Assembly (NCBI GenBank): GCA_003170275.1
Contig: PNAM01000057.1
Coordinates: 1 to 46,265 of the forward strand
DNA from: Myxococcales bacterium
GTDB taxonomy: Bacteria > Myxococcota_A > Polyangia > Palsa-1104
Length of the DNA: 46,265 nt
Direction: 5' to 3'
In this document: in pieces, positions 32,420 to 42,225 of the stretch
Position numbering within the stretch: position 1 is the stretch's first letter
Layout of the letters: each line of letters starts with the position of its first letter
The notes under the pieces: model-generated
What the model was told of the DNA's origin: nothing
Seen by the model: the letters and a program-made list of their open reading frames with translations, nothing else
Database searches by the model: none
Translations under genes and position numbers: made by a program

Positions 32420-33954
32420 TTCCCAAGCTCGCGACGCAGGATCTTGCCGCGATCGGAGCGCGGCAGCTCGTCGACGAACTGGATGCGATGCGGCGCCTTG
32501 TAGCGCGCCAGCTCGCGCTTGGCGTGCTCGATGATCGACGCCGCCAGTGCGGGCGAGCCCGGCGCGCCCTTGGCCACCACGTACGCCATCGCCTTGACCA
32601 GCCCGTCGTCGTCCTCGAATCCGATCACCGCCACCTCGAGCACGTTGGGATGACGCATCAGGCACCCTTCGACCTCGATCGGCGCGACGAAGATCCCGCC
32701 CACCTTCAACATGTCGTCGGCGCGCCCGGCATAGCTGAAGAATCCGTCGGCGCTGCGGCGGAACAGGTCGCCCGACACCACCCAGTCGCCACGCAGCACC
32801 TCTTTGGACTTCTCGTGCGCCTGCCAGTAGCACAGCGCCGCCGAGTCGCCCTTGACCCACAACGTGCCGATCTCGCCGTCGGGCACGTCCAGCCCGTCGG
32901 GACCGACCACGCGCGCTTCATAGCCGGGCACCAGCCGTCCGAGCGAGCCCGGCCGCACCTCGCCGAAGCGATTCGAGATGTAGATGTGGAACAGCTCCGC
33001 CGAGCCGATCCCGTCGAGGATCTCGGCGCCGAAGCGCGCCATCCAGCGACGGTAGAGCTCCTCGGGTAGCGCTTCGCCCGCCGAGATCGTCACGCGCAGC
33101 GGACCGAGCGAGCGCCCCTCCGGCACGGCCTGGCACATCTTGTTGATCATCGTCGGCACGCTGGTCAGCACGGTCGGCTGGTGCTCGTCGATCAGCGCGA
33201 ACAGCCCTTCCGGCGTCGCCTTCTCGCGGAACAGCACCGTCGACGCGCCGACGGCAAACGGGAACATCAGGTTGCTGCCCGTCGCGTAGCCGAAGAACAG
33301 CTTGGGAACGCCGAGCGTGCGATCGCTCTCATGCAGCTGCAGCACCTGCTTGGCGTAGCACTCGGTGTTGTAGGGAAAATCGTGGTGCAGGTGCACCGCG
33401 GCCTTGGGCTTGCCCGTCGAGCCGGAGGTGAACAGCCACACCGACGGATCATCGCGCGAGGTGTCGTAGGCCTCGAGCACCGCCGACGCCTTGCCGGCCG
33501 ACTCCTCCCAGCTCTCGCCGCCGCCGCCCGCCCCATCGACGGTGAGCACCGCGCGCAACAGCTCCGACTTCTCGAGCGCCGGCCGGATGCGCTCGGCCAA
33601 CGCGCGCTCGCCGAGGAACGCGCGCGCCCGCGTGTACGACAGATAGTAGTCGTAGTCTCCGTCGGGCAGCTCGGGGTTGACCATGGTCACCACCGCGCCG
33701 ATCTTGAGCACGCCGAAGAACGCCGCGGCGAACTCGACGCGATCGGTGAGCGCGATCAGCACGCGATCCTCGGGCCCCACGCCGCGCGCCTTGAGCGCGT
33801 TTCCCAGCCGGTTGGCCTGCGCCTGCACCGCGCGATAGTCGTAGCGGCCGGCGTGATCGATCACCGCCAGCCGGTCGCCGCGTCCTTCCTCGATGCGCTC
33901 ATCGAGAAAGTAACGGGCCATGTTGAAGCGCTCGGGGAAGCTCGGCGTGGTCAT
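32416..33954 (-). CDS. Benzoate-CoA ligase-family AMP-forming acyl/aryl-CoA ligase
   Basis: A 512-residue ANL enzyme. The P-loop is WLFTSGSTGKPKAAVHLHHD. KLFFGYATGSNLMFPFAVGA is the acyl/aryl-binding region strongly reminiscent of benzoate-CoA ligases. The A8 hinge lies in GRADDMLKVGGIFVAPIEVE and the catalytic Lys in RSDRGKILRRELG. It activates a carboxylate to acyl-AMP and then CoA thioester. Candidates are benzoate, hydroxybenzoate or 2-aminobenzoate; the exact acid is not readable. The ATG at 33954 begins MTTPSFPERFNMARYFLDER, as in the family. It lies 7 nt after the OYE stop and overlaps the creatininase-like gene. Confidence 0.9.
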   Translation of the reverse strand: MTTPSFPERFNMARYFLDERIEEGRGDRLAVIDHAGRYDYRAVQAQANRLGNALKARGVGPEDRVLIALTDRVEFAAAFFGVLKIGAVVTMVNPELPDGDYDYYLSYTRARAFLGERALAERIRPALEKSELLRAVLTVDGAGGGGESWEESAGKASAVLEAYDTSRDDPSVWLFTSGSTGKPKAAVHLHHDFPYNTECYAKQVLQLHESDRTLGVPKLFFGYATGSNLMFPFAVGASTVLFREKATPEGLFALIDEHQPTVLTSVPTMINKMCQAVPEGRSLGPLRVTISAGEALPEELYRRWMARFGAEILDGIGSAELFHIYISNRFGEVRPGSLGRLVPGYEARVVGPDGLDVPDGEIGTLWVKGDSAALCYWQAHEKSKEVLRGDWVVSGDLFRRSADGFFSYAGRADDMLKVGGIFVAPIEVEGCLMRHPNVLEVAVIGFEDDDGLVKAMAYVVAKGAPGSPALAASIIEHAKRELARYKAPHRIQFVDELPRSDRGKILRRELGK

Positions 33955-33961
33955 TTGGTGA

Positions 33962-35439
<1,478 letters not shown>

Positions 35440-35440
<1 letters not shown>

Positions 35441-35658
35441 CAGGGCAACCGGTTGGCCACGATCTGCACGCCGTTGCCGAGATCGATCGTGACCGTGCCC
35501 GGCGCCGCCATCCCCTCGAGGCGCAGCGCCACCGTGGCCATCTGCCTACCCGACACGCCCACGTACTTGACGCCCGGCACCGGCCGCACGAACCACGCAG
35601 CGACGGCGACCACCGCAGCGACGAGAATGACGCACAGCCCGATCCTCGTCGCGGTCAC
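35440..35658 (-). CDS. Small single-span membrane protein, 72 aa
   Basis: The GTG at 35658 is chosen because AGGAGG lies 4 nt upstream. The product starts VTATRIGLCVILVAAVVAVA with one membrane helix (5-22). A 50-residue exoplasmic beta-rich part follows (VKYVGVSGRQMATVALRLEG, GTVTIDLGNGVQIVA). It may be a small membrane-anchored periplasmic protein. It is coupled to the OYE gene by a 1-nt overlap and to the DUF4177-like gene by an 8-nt gap. Confidence 0.65.
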
Positions 35659-35666
35659 GGAGCCTC

Positions 35667-35969
35667 CTAGTAGCGGCGCTCGAAGCAGTACTGCTCGAGG
35701 CTGCCGGTGCCCGCCTCGAGCACCCGCCAGCCTTGCGCGCCCAGCTCGTTGAGCTTGGTCTGCACCTCGGGCGCATACAGCCGCGAGTCCAGGTTGCCCA
35801 GGCACATGTACTGGTAACGCCCGCCGTCGTGCGGCGCCACCGACGGCTTGGGCGCAGCCGACTGCGCGCTGGCGTTGTGCGCGAGCACGCCGATCCCCAC
35901 CAGCAGCCCCACGCCGAGGCCGATGAACCCGAACGTCATGCTACGAACCTGCATCTCTCGATTGGTCAT
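35667..35969 (-). CDS. Membrane-anchored DUF4177-like protein
   Basis: A protein of 100 residues from the ATG at 35969; later ATGs at 35954 and 35939 are possible. A membrane helix or signal (FGFIGLGVGLLVGIGVLAHN) is followed by RYQYMCLGNLDSRLYAPEVQ and KLNELGAQGWRVLEAGTGSL. This is the DUF4177 pattern of a short strand, a helix ending LNELGxxGW and a closing strand. Function unknown. It stands at the head of the operon with the small membrane protein, OYE and ligase genes. Confidence 0.7.
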   Translation of the reverse strand: MTNREMQVRSMTFGFIGLGVGLLVGIGVLAHNASAQSAAPKPSVAPHDGGRYQYMCLGNLDSRLYAPEVQTKLNELGAQGWRVLEAGTGSLEQYCFERRY

Positions 35970-35998
35970 GCGACTGTACCGCTCCCCACTGTGTTGCC

Positions 35999-36310
35999 CT
36001 ACTTCATCCGCAGTCGCTCGACCGGCACACCGCCGACCAGGTGCGACTCGATGATCTCCACCGCATCTTCCGGCGTCGGCACCGTGTACCAGATCTGCTC
36101 GGGGTACACGACCACCGTCGGTCCCAGGGCACACTGATCGAGGCAGCCCGCCGCGTTCGCCCGCATCTTCCCCTTTAGCCCGCGCGCAGCGAGCTCCTTC
36201 TTGAAGGTCTCGCGAATCGCCTCCGCACCCTTCTCGGCGCAGCATCCCTTGGGATTGCCGGGATCGCGTCGATTGGTGCAGATGAAGACGTGGCGCTCGT
36301 AATGGGGCAT
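35999..36310 (-). CDS. Thioredoxin-like [2Fe-2S] ferredoxin (Shethna/NuoE-like)
   Basis: A 103-residue protein starting MPHYERHVFICTNRRDPGNP. Four Cys match the thioredoxin-fold 2Fe-2S ferredoxins: C11, C23 (or C24), C56 and C60 (AAGCLDQC). The C-terminus IWYTVPTPEDAVEIIESHLV completes the fold. It transfers electrons in the cytoplasm, possibly to the upstream or downstream redox enzymes. No ribosome site is seen. TTGAAT-N17-TATCGA ends 12 nt before the ATG. A gap of 29 nt separates its stop from the DUF4177-like gene. Confidence 0.9.
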   Translation of the reverse strand: MPHYERHVFICTNRRDPGNPKGCCAEKGAEAIRETFKKELAARGLKGKMRANAAGCLDQCALGPTVVVYPEQIWYTVPTPEDAVEIIESHLVGGVPVERLRMK

Positions 36311-36322
36311 GCGGATGGATGC

Positions 36323-36351
36323 TCGATAGCGCATCTTGCAGCCCGATTCAA
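36323..36351 (-). promoter_or_regulatory. Candidate promoter of the ferredoxin gene
   Basis: On the minus strand TTGAAT (36351-36346), 17 nt, TATCGA (36328-36323), then 12 nt to the ATG. Predicted leader about 6 nt; no ribosome site. Confidence 0.4.
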
Positions 36352-36354
36352 CGA

Positions 36355-37359
36355 TTACCGCTGCACGAGCCCGGCCATGTACAAGGTGAGCAGCTGCTGG
36401 CGATCGCCGGCGCCGAGCTTGCGAGCCGCGCGGTGGAGCAGCACGCCGACGGTCGAAGCCGCGATTCCCATCTCGTAGGCGATCAGCTTGTTCGCGTGTC
36501 CGAGGGCCGCGTAGCCGAGCGCCTGCAGCTCCCGCTCCGTCAGCCCCTCGGAGCCGGCCATCGGCACGTCGTTGCGGCGCGCCAGCACGTAGCGCTTCCC
36601 GTCGGACTCGAAGCGATCGACGAGCGTCCAGCGACCCGCCACCAGGCCCTTCCAGGCGTCGACCGCCTGATCCGGCTCCGCCTTTCGCAACCGCCCGCGC
36701 GCGCGCTCCACTTCGAGCACCGCCTCGCGCAGCGCCGCGCGCGCCTGGCGCGGCTCGGCCTCGCCCCGCGCGTGATCGATGCGCCCACCGGGCGTGACGA
36801 TCGCGTCGGCGGTGTCGGCGAGCAGCCCCCCGTCCTGGCCCAGCCGGCGGCGCAGCCGATGGGCGGTCACCACATGCACCGCGACCCGGCTGAAGGTAGC
36901 GCGCGTCCGCGCAGCGAGCTTCGTCACGCGCGGCAGCCACGCGCCCAGATACACGCCGTGGCCGGTCGGATCCATGCCGCCGAGCATGAAGATGTCGCGC
37001 CAGCCGAACGCTGCGGTCAGTCCCTCCATCGCCACCCGCGCGTGCTCGCGCGCGGTCGCGTCGCCCGCCTGGCTCTGCGTCGCCGCCTCGCAGCGCACGA
37101 AGCTCCTGCGCACGAAGTCCGGCGGCATCTGCTCGAGCGTCGCGCGCATCTGCGGCGCGACCCCAGCCGGCATCGCGATCTCCAGCGCCTCGCCGATCTG
37201 AAGCCGACCCTCCTCGCTCACGCGATACTGAAATCCGACCAGTCCGTGGCCGGCGCCAATCTGCTCGTAGGCGGCCGCGGCAACGTCGCGCAGCCAGGTA
37301 GCGGGATCGCATTCGAGGCGATAAGCACACTCGATCACGCTCAGCACGTCTGGCTTCAT
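36355..37359 (-). CDS. LuxR-family transcriptional regulator with unassigned N-terminal domain
   Basis: A 334-residue protein from the ATG at 37359 (a GTG directly precedes it). The C-terminal LuxR helix-turn-helix is LTERELQALGYAALGHANKL followed by IAYEMGIAASTVGVLLHRAA (about 272-325). Some canonical residues differ (GYAALGHANK for the usual VAxGxSNK). The N-terminal 250 residues have no recognised receiver or autoinducer domain, but contain a helical coil (AALREAVLEVERARGRLRKA). It is divergent from the TPR/lipoprotein/tail-fibre genes, with a 33-bp inverted repeat between. It likely regulates them and itself. Confidence 0.85.
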   Translation of the reverse strand: MKPDVLSVIECAYRLECDPATWLRDVAAAAYEQIGAGHGLVGFQYRVSEEGRLQIGEALEIAMPAGVAPQMRATLEQMPPDFVRRSFVRCEAATQSQAGDATAREHARVAMEGLTAAFGWRDIFMLGGMDPTGHGVYLGAWLPRVTKLAARTRATFSRVAVHVVTAHRLRRRLGQDGGLLADTADAIVTPGGRIDHARGEAEPRQARAALREAVLEVERARGRLRKAEPDQAVDAWKGLVAGRWTLVDRFESDGKRYVLARRNDVPMAGSEGLTERELQALGYAALGHANKLIAYEMGIAASTVGVLLHRAARKLGAGDRQQLLTLYMAGLVQR

Positions 37360-37369
37360 CACGTCGAGG

Positions 37370-37402
37370 AAACACGTTTACGCCGCGCGTGTAAACGCGT
37401 TT
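37370..37402. promoter_or_regulatory. 33-bp inverted-repeat operator between LuxR and TPR genes
   Basis: AAACACGTTTAC (37370-37381) and GTAAACGCGTTT (37391-37402) are 12-base arms with one mismatch, separated by the 9-nt spacer GCCGCGCGT. It lies 11 nt before the LuxR ATG and 44 nt before the TPR gene, the position expected for a shared divergent operator. Confidence 0.65.
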
Positions 37403-37445
37403 CTTGTGGAGTCCCGAGCGCCTCACCTTCTAGAAGAGAAGGTCG

Positions 37446-38294
37446 ATGAAGGCCTTCACCCTGGCGCTCCTCTTCGTGCTGCAAGCGCTGACGATTACGT
37501 CGGCGCACGCCGACGAGCGCGCCGCCGCGCGCGAGCACTATTACAGGGGGACCAAGGCGTTCGAGCTCGGCCTGTACGACGAGGCGATCGCCGAGTACAT
37601 GGCCGCGTACAAGGCCAAGGACGACCCGGCGCTCCTCTACAACATCGCGCAGTCGCATCGGCTCGCCGGACACCCGGTCGAGGCGCTGCGGTTCTACAAG
37701 GTCTATCTGATCAAGCTGCCCGCCTCGAGCAACCGCATCGAGGTCGAATCGAAGATCGTCGAGCTGGAGAAGCTCGTCGAGCAACAGAAGAAGGCTGCGC
37801 ACGAGATGCCGCCCGACCAGGTCAAGCCGCTCGGCGCCGCACCGCCGGCCGAGACCGGCGCGGCTCGGACGGAACCCGCGCCTGCGCCCGCCGTCGAGGA
37901 AACCTCACCGGCGCCATCGCCTGCAGCCGAGACGGTCGCGGCTGCAAATCCCAACGCGGGCCGCACCAAGAAAATCGCCGGGCTGGCGGTCGCCGCCGTC
38001 GGGATTGCAGCGGTCGCGGCTGGCATCGCGCTCGAAGTGTTGGCGAAGCAATCGAGCGACGATCTGACCGCTGTGGATCGCGCGGGCGGCGTGTACGATC
38101 CCGGCAAGCAGAGTGGCGGCCACACCGAGGACCTCGCCGGCGCGGTGCTGCTCGGTGTCGGCGGCGCCGCCGCGGTAGCCGGCGTGATCGTCGCGGTGCT
38201 CGGATTTCGCGAGTCCCGGGCGGAGCGAAAGGTCGCGCTCACGCCGCTGTTGTCGCCGCAACTGGCCGGCGCGGTGCTGCGCGTGACGTTTTGA
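37446..38294 (+). CDS. Exported TPR protein with C-terminal membrane helices
   Basis: A 282-residue protein with a signal peptide (1-22, cut near ADERA). Two TPR units follow (about 25-92: REHYYRGTKAFELGLYDEAI, ALLYNIAQSHRLAGHPVEAL). A coiled segment and a Pro/Ala/Glu-rich linker (115-168) lead to two hydrophobic helices (178-197, 233-256). The end is LLSPQLAGAVLRVTF, a terminal Phe. This layout is common in Myxococcota envelope proteins of unknown role. AGAAGG stands just before the ATG. The next gene starts within its stop codon region (TTGA). Confidence 0.8.
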   Translation: MKAFTLALLFVLQALTITSAHADERAAAREHYYRGTKAFELGLYDEAIAEYMAAYKAKDDPALLYNIAQSHRLAGHPVEALRFYKVYLIKLPASSNRIEVESKIVELEKLVEQQKKAAHEMPPDQVKPLGAAPPAETGAARTEPAPAPAVEETSPAPSPAAETVAAANPNAGRTKKIAGLAVAAVGIAAVAAGIALEVLAKQSSDDLTAVDRAGGVYDPGKQSGGHTEDLAGAVLLGVGGAAAVAGVIVAVLGFRESRAERKVALTPLLSPQLAGAVLRVTF

Positions 38295-38737
38295 GTCGAT
38301 CATTGCGCGCGTGGGCCGTCTTGTTCGGCGCAGCGCTGGCACTGGCCGGCTGCTTCGCGCCGGATTACCAGAGCGGCCACCTGCAGTGCACCGCAGCCGG
38401 CGAGTGCCCGCCTGGATTCCACTGCGCGGCCGACCACTGCTATCGCGACGGCGAGGAGCCCGATCTGGCCGCGCCTTCGGATCTGGGCGACGTGGACCTC
38501 GCCAGCGCCGACCTGAGCTCGAACGCAGATCTCATCTTCCCGCCCGACCTCACGATCCCGCCGCCGCTGCTCTACCCGCCAGCGGCGGTGTTCGTCTCGT
38601 CGGGCGGCGGCGCCGGAGTGGCAAATGGCAACCAGCTCAACCTGAGCATGCCCGGATCGTCAGCAGCGGGACTGTCGGTGGCGCCGAGCGGCGCATCGAT
38701 CAACTTCGGCTTCTTCTCCAACGACTCGGTCGAGTAG
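38291..38737 (+). CDS. Lipoprotein with Cys-rich head and Asp-Leu repeats
   Basis: The start is taken as TTG at 38291, overlapping the upstream stop (TTGA); TTG at 38303 is an alternative. It has 148 residues. Lipobox LAGC (near residue 20) is followed by an EGF-like, disulfide-spaced head (CTAAGECPPGFHCAADHCY). Asp-Leu repeats (EPDLAAPSDLGDVDLASADL) and a Pro-rich segment come next. The C-terminus is Gly/Ser-rich. Such lipoproteins are typical of this phylum. It precedes the S74 tail-fibre gene by 10 nt, so all three are one operon. Confidence 0.7.
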   Translation: MSRSLRAWAVLFGAALALAGCFAPDYQSGHLQCTAAGECPPGFHCAADHCYRDGEEPDLAAPSDLGDVDLASADLSSNADLIFPPDLTIPPPLLYPPAAVFVSSGGGAGVANGNQLNLSMPGSSAAGLSVAPSGASINFGFFSNDSVE

Positions 38738-38747
38738 GGGTTACACG

Positions 38748-40289
38748 ATGCGGACCTTCAAATTCGGAATCCTGGCCGCGGTACTGATGGCGACAGGCGT
38801 GGCGCGCGCGGCGGTGCCGAGCGAGTTCACCGTCCAGGGCGTGTTGCGCGACGGCACCGGCAAGCTGCAAACTCTGCCGGTCAACGTGAGCGTGACGCTT
38901 TACGACTCGCAGTCCGCGACCACCGGCATGCTCGCCGGCCCGTACGTGGTGAACGCGGTCGCGGTCTCGAACGGCCTGTTCACGATCACGATCCCCGAAC
39001 CCACGCTCGCGGCCAAGGTCGCCGGCGCGGCGGCCGTGTGGCTCGAGGTCTCGGCCGGCAACGACACCTTCCCGCGCCAAAAGGTCTCCACCAACATGTT
39101 CGCGCTCCAGTGCGCGTCGGCCGACGACGCGAGCAAGCTCGGCGGTGTGGCCGCGGCCAGTTACGCCCTGAAGACAGATATAGCTCCCGACTCCGCGAAG
39201 CTGGGTGGTATCGTAGCCTCGGGATACCTGACCACGACGGTCGCCGCTTCGACGTACTTGCCGGTCGCCGGGACGGCGGCCGACTCGAGCAAGCTCGGCG
39301 GCGTCGCCGCAGCTGGATATCTGACCACAGCGGCCGCCGCAACCACCTATCAGCACGTGCTCTTGACCCCCGATTGCGGCGTAGGCAAATACATCCAGAG
39401 CATCGCGACCAACGGCACGGTCACCTGCGTCAATTCGCCGACTGGAACGGTCACCAGCATTACCGCCGGCACCGGCCTCAGCGGCGGCGCAATCACCGGC
39501 AGCGGAACGATCGGTCTCTCGACGCCGGTCGCTGTGGCAAACGGCGGCACCGGGCTCACCTCCGTCGCTGCCGGCCAGTTCCTGCGGGCCAGCGGCGCGA
39601 ATACCTGGGCGGCGAGCGGTCTGCAGGCGAGCGACATCCCGAACCTCACCAGCCCTTGGGCCATCTACTACAAGGGAACGCCTCCTAACGCAAATACGCT
39701 GACCCTCGGAGATCCCAATGTGAACTTCAATCCGGTCTCCAACGGCGTATCCAACGGCGTCATCGCGTTTCCGGGAGCCTTCTGGCGTACCGGTTTCATC
39801 GTATATTATCCGCACCAGTCGACCGGCAACCCGCTGTTTCAGTTCGCAGGAGCGACCAACTCGTTCAATGACTTCCCGGTAGACGTAGTCTCCACTGGCA
39901 TGATCACGGGGTCATCCGACGCCCGGCTGAAGACGGACATCCGCCCGTTGACCAATGCGCTGGCCTCGCTCGACGAGCTGCACGGAGTGTCGTTCCGGTG
40001 GGAGAGCACTGGTAGTGAGAGTGTCGGGCTGATCGCTCAGGACGTCGAACGGGCCTATCCGCAGCTCGTCATTCCCGACGGCCGTGGCTTCAAGGCGGTC
40101 GCGTATGGGAACCTGGTGGCGGTGGTGATCGAAGCGCTCAAGCAGAGCCGGGCGGAGGAGTCCGCGGAGCTGCGCGCGGTCCGCGCCGAGAACGCCGCGC
40201 TGAACACCCGCCTGGAACGGCTCGAGGGCCGCCTCGCACAGTTCGACGCGTCCACCAAGGAGCGCTCGTCGTTGGCTCTCTCGCACTGA
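38748..40289 (+). CDS. Secreted tail-fibre-like protein with S74 self-cleaving intramolecular chaperone domain
   Basis: A 513-residue exported protein: signal peptide (1-21), then a beta-rich head (25-120) and a repeat region. The repeat DxSKLGGVAAxxY occurs three times (about 127-139, 148-160, 179-191), typical of trimeric beta-helical fibres. Gly/Thr-rich segments follow (SITAGTGLSGGAITGSGTIG). The C-terminal S74 peptidase domain (386-500) has SSDARLKTDIRPL with the Ser390/Lys395 pair (Ser and Lys five apart, as in phage endosialidase chaperone domains), GLIAQDVERAYPQLV, and a closing coiled coil (LRAVRAENAALNTRLERLEG). The domain trimerises the fibre and cleaves itself off. It is third in the TPR/lipoprotein operon. 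Confidence 0.85.
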   Translation: MRTFKFGILAAVLMATGVARAAVPSEFTVQGVLRDGTGKLQTLPVNVSVTLYDSQSATTGMLAGPYVVNAVAVSNGLFTITIPEPTLAAKVAGAAAVWLEVSAGNDTFPRQKVSTNMFALQCASADDASKLGGVAAASYALKTDIAPDSAKLGGIVASGYLTTTVAASTYLPVAGTAADSSKLGGVAAAGYLTTAAAATTYQHVLLTPDCGVGKYIQSIATNGTVTCVNSPTGTVTSITAGTGLSGGAITGSGTIGLSTPVAVANGGTGLTSVAAGQFLRASGANTWAASGLQASDIPNLTSPWAIYYKGTPPNANTLTLGDPNVNFNPVSNGVSNGVIAFPGAFWRTGFIVYYPHQSTGNPLFQFAGATNSFNDFPVDVVSTGMITGSSDARLKTDIRPLTNALASLDELHGVSFRWESTGSESVGLIAQDVERAYPQLVIPDGRGFKAVAYGNLVAVVIEALKQSRAEESAELRAVRAENAALNTRLERLEGRLAQFDASTKERSSLALSH

Positions 40290-40317
40290 CATCCGGGGGG
40301 CACGGTCACCAACCGCC

Positions 40318-41418
40318 TCAGCGCAGCAGCGCGCGGGCGATCACCAGCTTTTGGATCTCGCTGGTGCCTTCGTAGATGCGCAGCGCGCGGACCTCGCGAT
40401 AGAGCCGCTCGACGATCACGCCGGCCACCACGCCTTGCCCGCCGAACAGCTGGACCGCGCGATCGATCACGCGCTGGGCGGCTTCGGTGGCGTGCAGCTT
40501 GGCCATCGCTGCGTCGACGCTGCCGCCGCCTGCGGTGTCGATGCGATGCGCGGCCGAGAGCACCAGCAGCGTGGCGGTCGCCACGTCGAGCGCCATGTCG
40601 GCGACCGCGAGCTGCGTGGCCTGGAACTCGGCGAGCGCCTTGCCGAACTGGCGCCGCGTCTTGACCCGCGCGATCGCTTCGTCACGCGCGCGCGCCGCCA
40701 TGCCCACCGCCGCCGCGCCCACCGAGGTGCGGAACAGGTCGAGCGTCTCCATCGCCAGGCGAAACCCGTCGCCCTCGGCGCCGATCAGCTCGCCGCGCAC
40801 GCCGCGCAGGCTCACGTTGCCGATCGGGTGCGGCGCGATCAGCTCGACCGTCTCGATGCCCAGCCCAGCGGCGCGCCCGTCGACGAGGAACGCCGAGAGG
40901 CCCTTGTGCTTGTCGTCCGAGGTGCGCGCGAACACCACGTACGAGGTCGCCAGCCCGGCGTTCGAGATGAAGCACTTCGCGCCGTCGAGCACGTAGCTCT
41001 CGCCGTCCTTTTGCGCGCGCGTCGAGACGCCGCTGACGTCCGAGCCCGCCTCCGGCTCGGTGATCGCGAACGCGCAGATCGCCTCCCCGCTCACCACCCG
41101 CGGTAGCAGCGCGCGCTTCTGCTCGTCCGAGCCGGCCAGCGTGACCGGGTAGCTGCCCAGCCCCTGCATGGCGAACATGGTGTCGGCCAAAGACGAGCGA
41201 TAGCCGAGCGCCGCGCGCACCACGCACAGATCGCGCAGCTCCACCTTGTCGCGCAGCCCGCCGAACGCCGCCGGCACGCACGCGCGCAGCAAGTCCGCGC
41301 CGGCCATCCCGCTCACCAGCACGCGCGGATCGTGCTCGCGCTCGATGTGCGCCGCATCGGCGAACGCCTGGGTGCGCCGCTTGAGCTCGAGGTGCCGCTC
41401 CTCGAGGAAAACCGACAC
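40318..41418 (-). CDS. Acyl-CoA dehydrogenase
   Basis: A 366-residue FAD enzyme; start GTG at 41418 shares a base with the upstream stop (TAGTG). CAFAITEPEAGSDVSG is the FAD/substrate signature, CFISNAGLATSYVVFART the beta-domain, LFGGQGVVAGVIVERLYREV the C-terminal FAD segment, and RALRIYEGTSEIQKLV carries the catalytic Glu. It oxidises an acyl-CoA to the 2-enoyl-CoA, passing electrons to ETF. It is the last gene of the kynurenine operon, so the substrate may be a ring-derived or branched acyl-CoA. A start codon this close to the upstream stop, with no ribosome site, implies translational coupling. Confidence 0.92.
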   Translation of the reverse strand: MSVFLEERHLELKRRTQAFADAAHIEREHDPRVLVSGMAGADLLRACVPAAFGGLRDKVELRDLCVVRAALGYRSSLADTMFAMQGLGSYPVTLAGSDEQKRALLPRVVSGEAICAFAITEPEAGSDVSGVSTRAQKDGESYVLDGAKCFISNAGLATSYVVFARTSDDKHKGLSAFLVDGRAAGLGIETVELIAPHPIGNVSLRGVRGELIGAEGDGFRLAMETLDLFRTSVGAAAVGMAARARDEAIARVKTRRQFGKALAEFQATQLAVADMALDVATATLLVLSAAHRIDTAGGGSVDAAMAKLHATEAAQRVIDRAVQLFGGQGVVAGVIVERLYREVRALRIYEGTSEIQKLVIARALLR

Positions 41419-42215
41419 TACCTTCCCTCGAACTTGGGCTCGCGCTTGGCGACGAACGCTTCGTACGCCTCGCGGAAGTCGCGCGTGTCCATGCAGATCT
41501 GCTGCGCCTGCGCCTCGGCCTCGAGCGCCGCTTCCATCGACATGCCCGGCTCGCGGTTGAGCATCTCCTTGGTCATGCCGAGCGCGAAGCTCGGTCCGTC
41601 GGCGAGCTTGCGCGCCAGCTTGGTCGCTTCGATCAGCACCTGATCCGGCGCGACCACGCGGTTGGCCAGGCCCATCGCCAGCGCGTCGGCGGCGAGGATC
41701 GGCTCGCCGAGCATCAAGATCTCGGTGGCGCGGCCGAGCCCGACCACCTGCGGGAGCAGCCAGGCGGCGCCCATGTCCGCGCCCGCCAGCCCGACCTTCA
41801 CGAACAGAAAAGAGATCTTCGCCTTCTCCGACATCACGCGCAGATCGCACGCCAGCGCGATCACCGCGCCCGCGCCCGCCGCCACGCCGTTGATCGCCGC
41901 GACCACCGGCTTGCGCAGCGCGCGGATGGCGCCGATCAGCGACCCGGTCAGGCGCGTGAACGCCAGGCGCCCGGGCGCGTCCAGCTCGAACAGCGGCCCG
42001 ATGATGTCGTGCACGCTGCCGCCCGAGCAGAAGCCGCGCCCGGCGCCGGTCACCACCACCGCGCGCACGTCCGGTTCGCGCTCGAGCGCGACGAACGTAT
42101 CGCGCAGCTCGGCGTAGACCTCGAAGGTGAGCGAGTTGAGCGAGTCGGGCCGGTCGAGCGTGACGGTGGCGATGCCGCCGTCGACGGCGTAGCGGAAGCT
42201 CTTCGTCGTGAGCAC
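41418..42215 (-). CDS. Crotonase-family protein lacking both catalytic glutamates
   Basis: A 265-residue crotonase fold. AGRGFCSGGSVHDI and INGVAAGAGAVIALACD form the oxyanion hole. The usual two catalytic Glu are absent: the first is replaced in AGAGAVIALACD and the second in FLFVKVGLAGADMGAAWLLP. The latter is a conserved pattern of a crotonase subgroup, so it may catalyse another CoA-ester reaction. AAGGAG lies 6 nt before the GTG. It lies between the Rid and acyl-CoA dehydrogenase genes, a set also found in aerobic 2-aminobenzoyl-CoA (anthranilate) gene clusters. Confidence 0.88.
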   Translation of the reverse strand: MLTTKSFRYAVDGGIATVTLDRPDSLNSLTFEVYAELRDTFVALEREPDVRAVVVTGAGRGFCSGGSVHDIIGPLFELDAPGRLAFTRLTGSLIGAIRALRKPVVAAINGVAAGAGAVIALACDLRVMSEKAKISFLFVKVGLAGADMGAAWLLPQVVGLGRATEILMLGEPILAADALAMGLANRVVAPDQVLIEATKLARKLADGPSFALGMTKEMLNREPGMSMEAALEAEAQAQQICMDTRDFREAYEAFVAKREPKFEGR

Positions 42216-42225
42216 CGGAGTCTCC

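Noticed and set aside
38748..40289. Tail-fibre gene as evidence of a prophage
   Set aside because: No phage structural, lysis or integration genes lie nearby. The protein has a Sec signal and an operon with envelope proteins.
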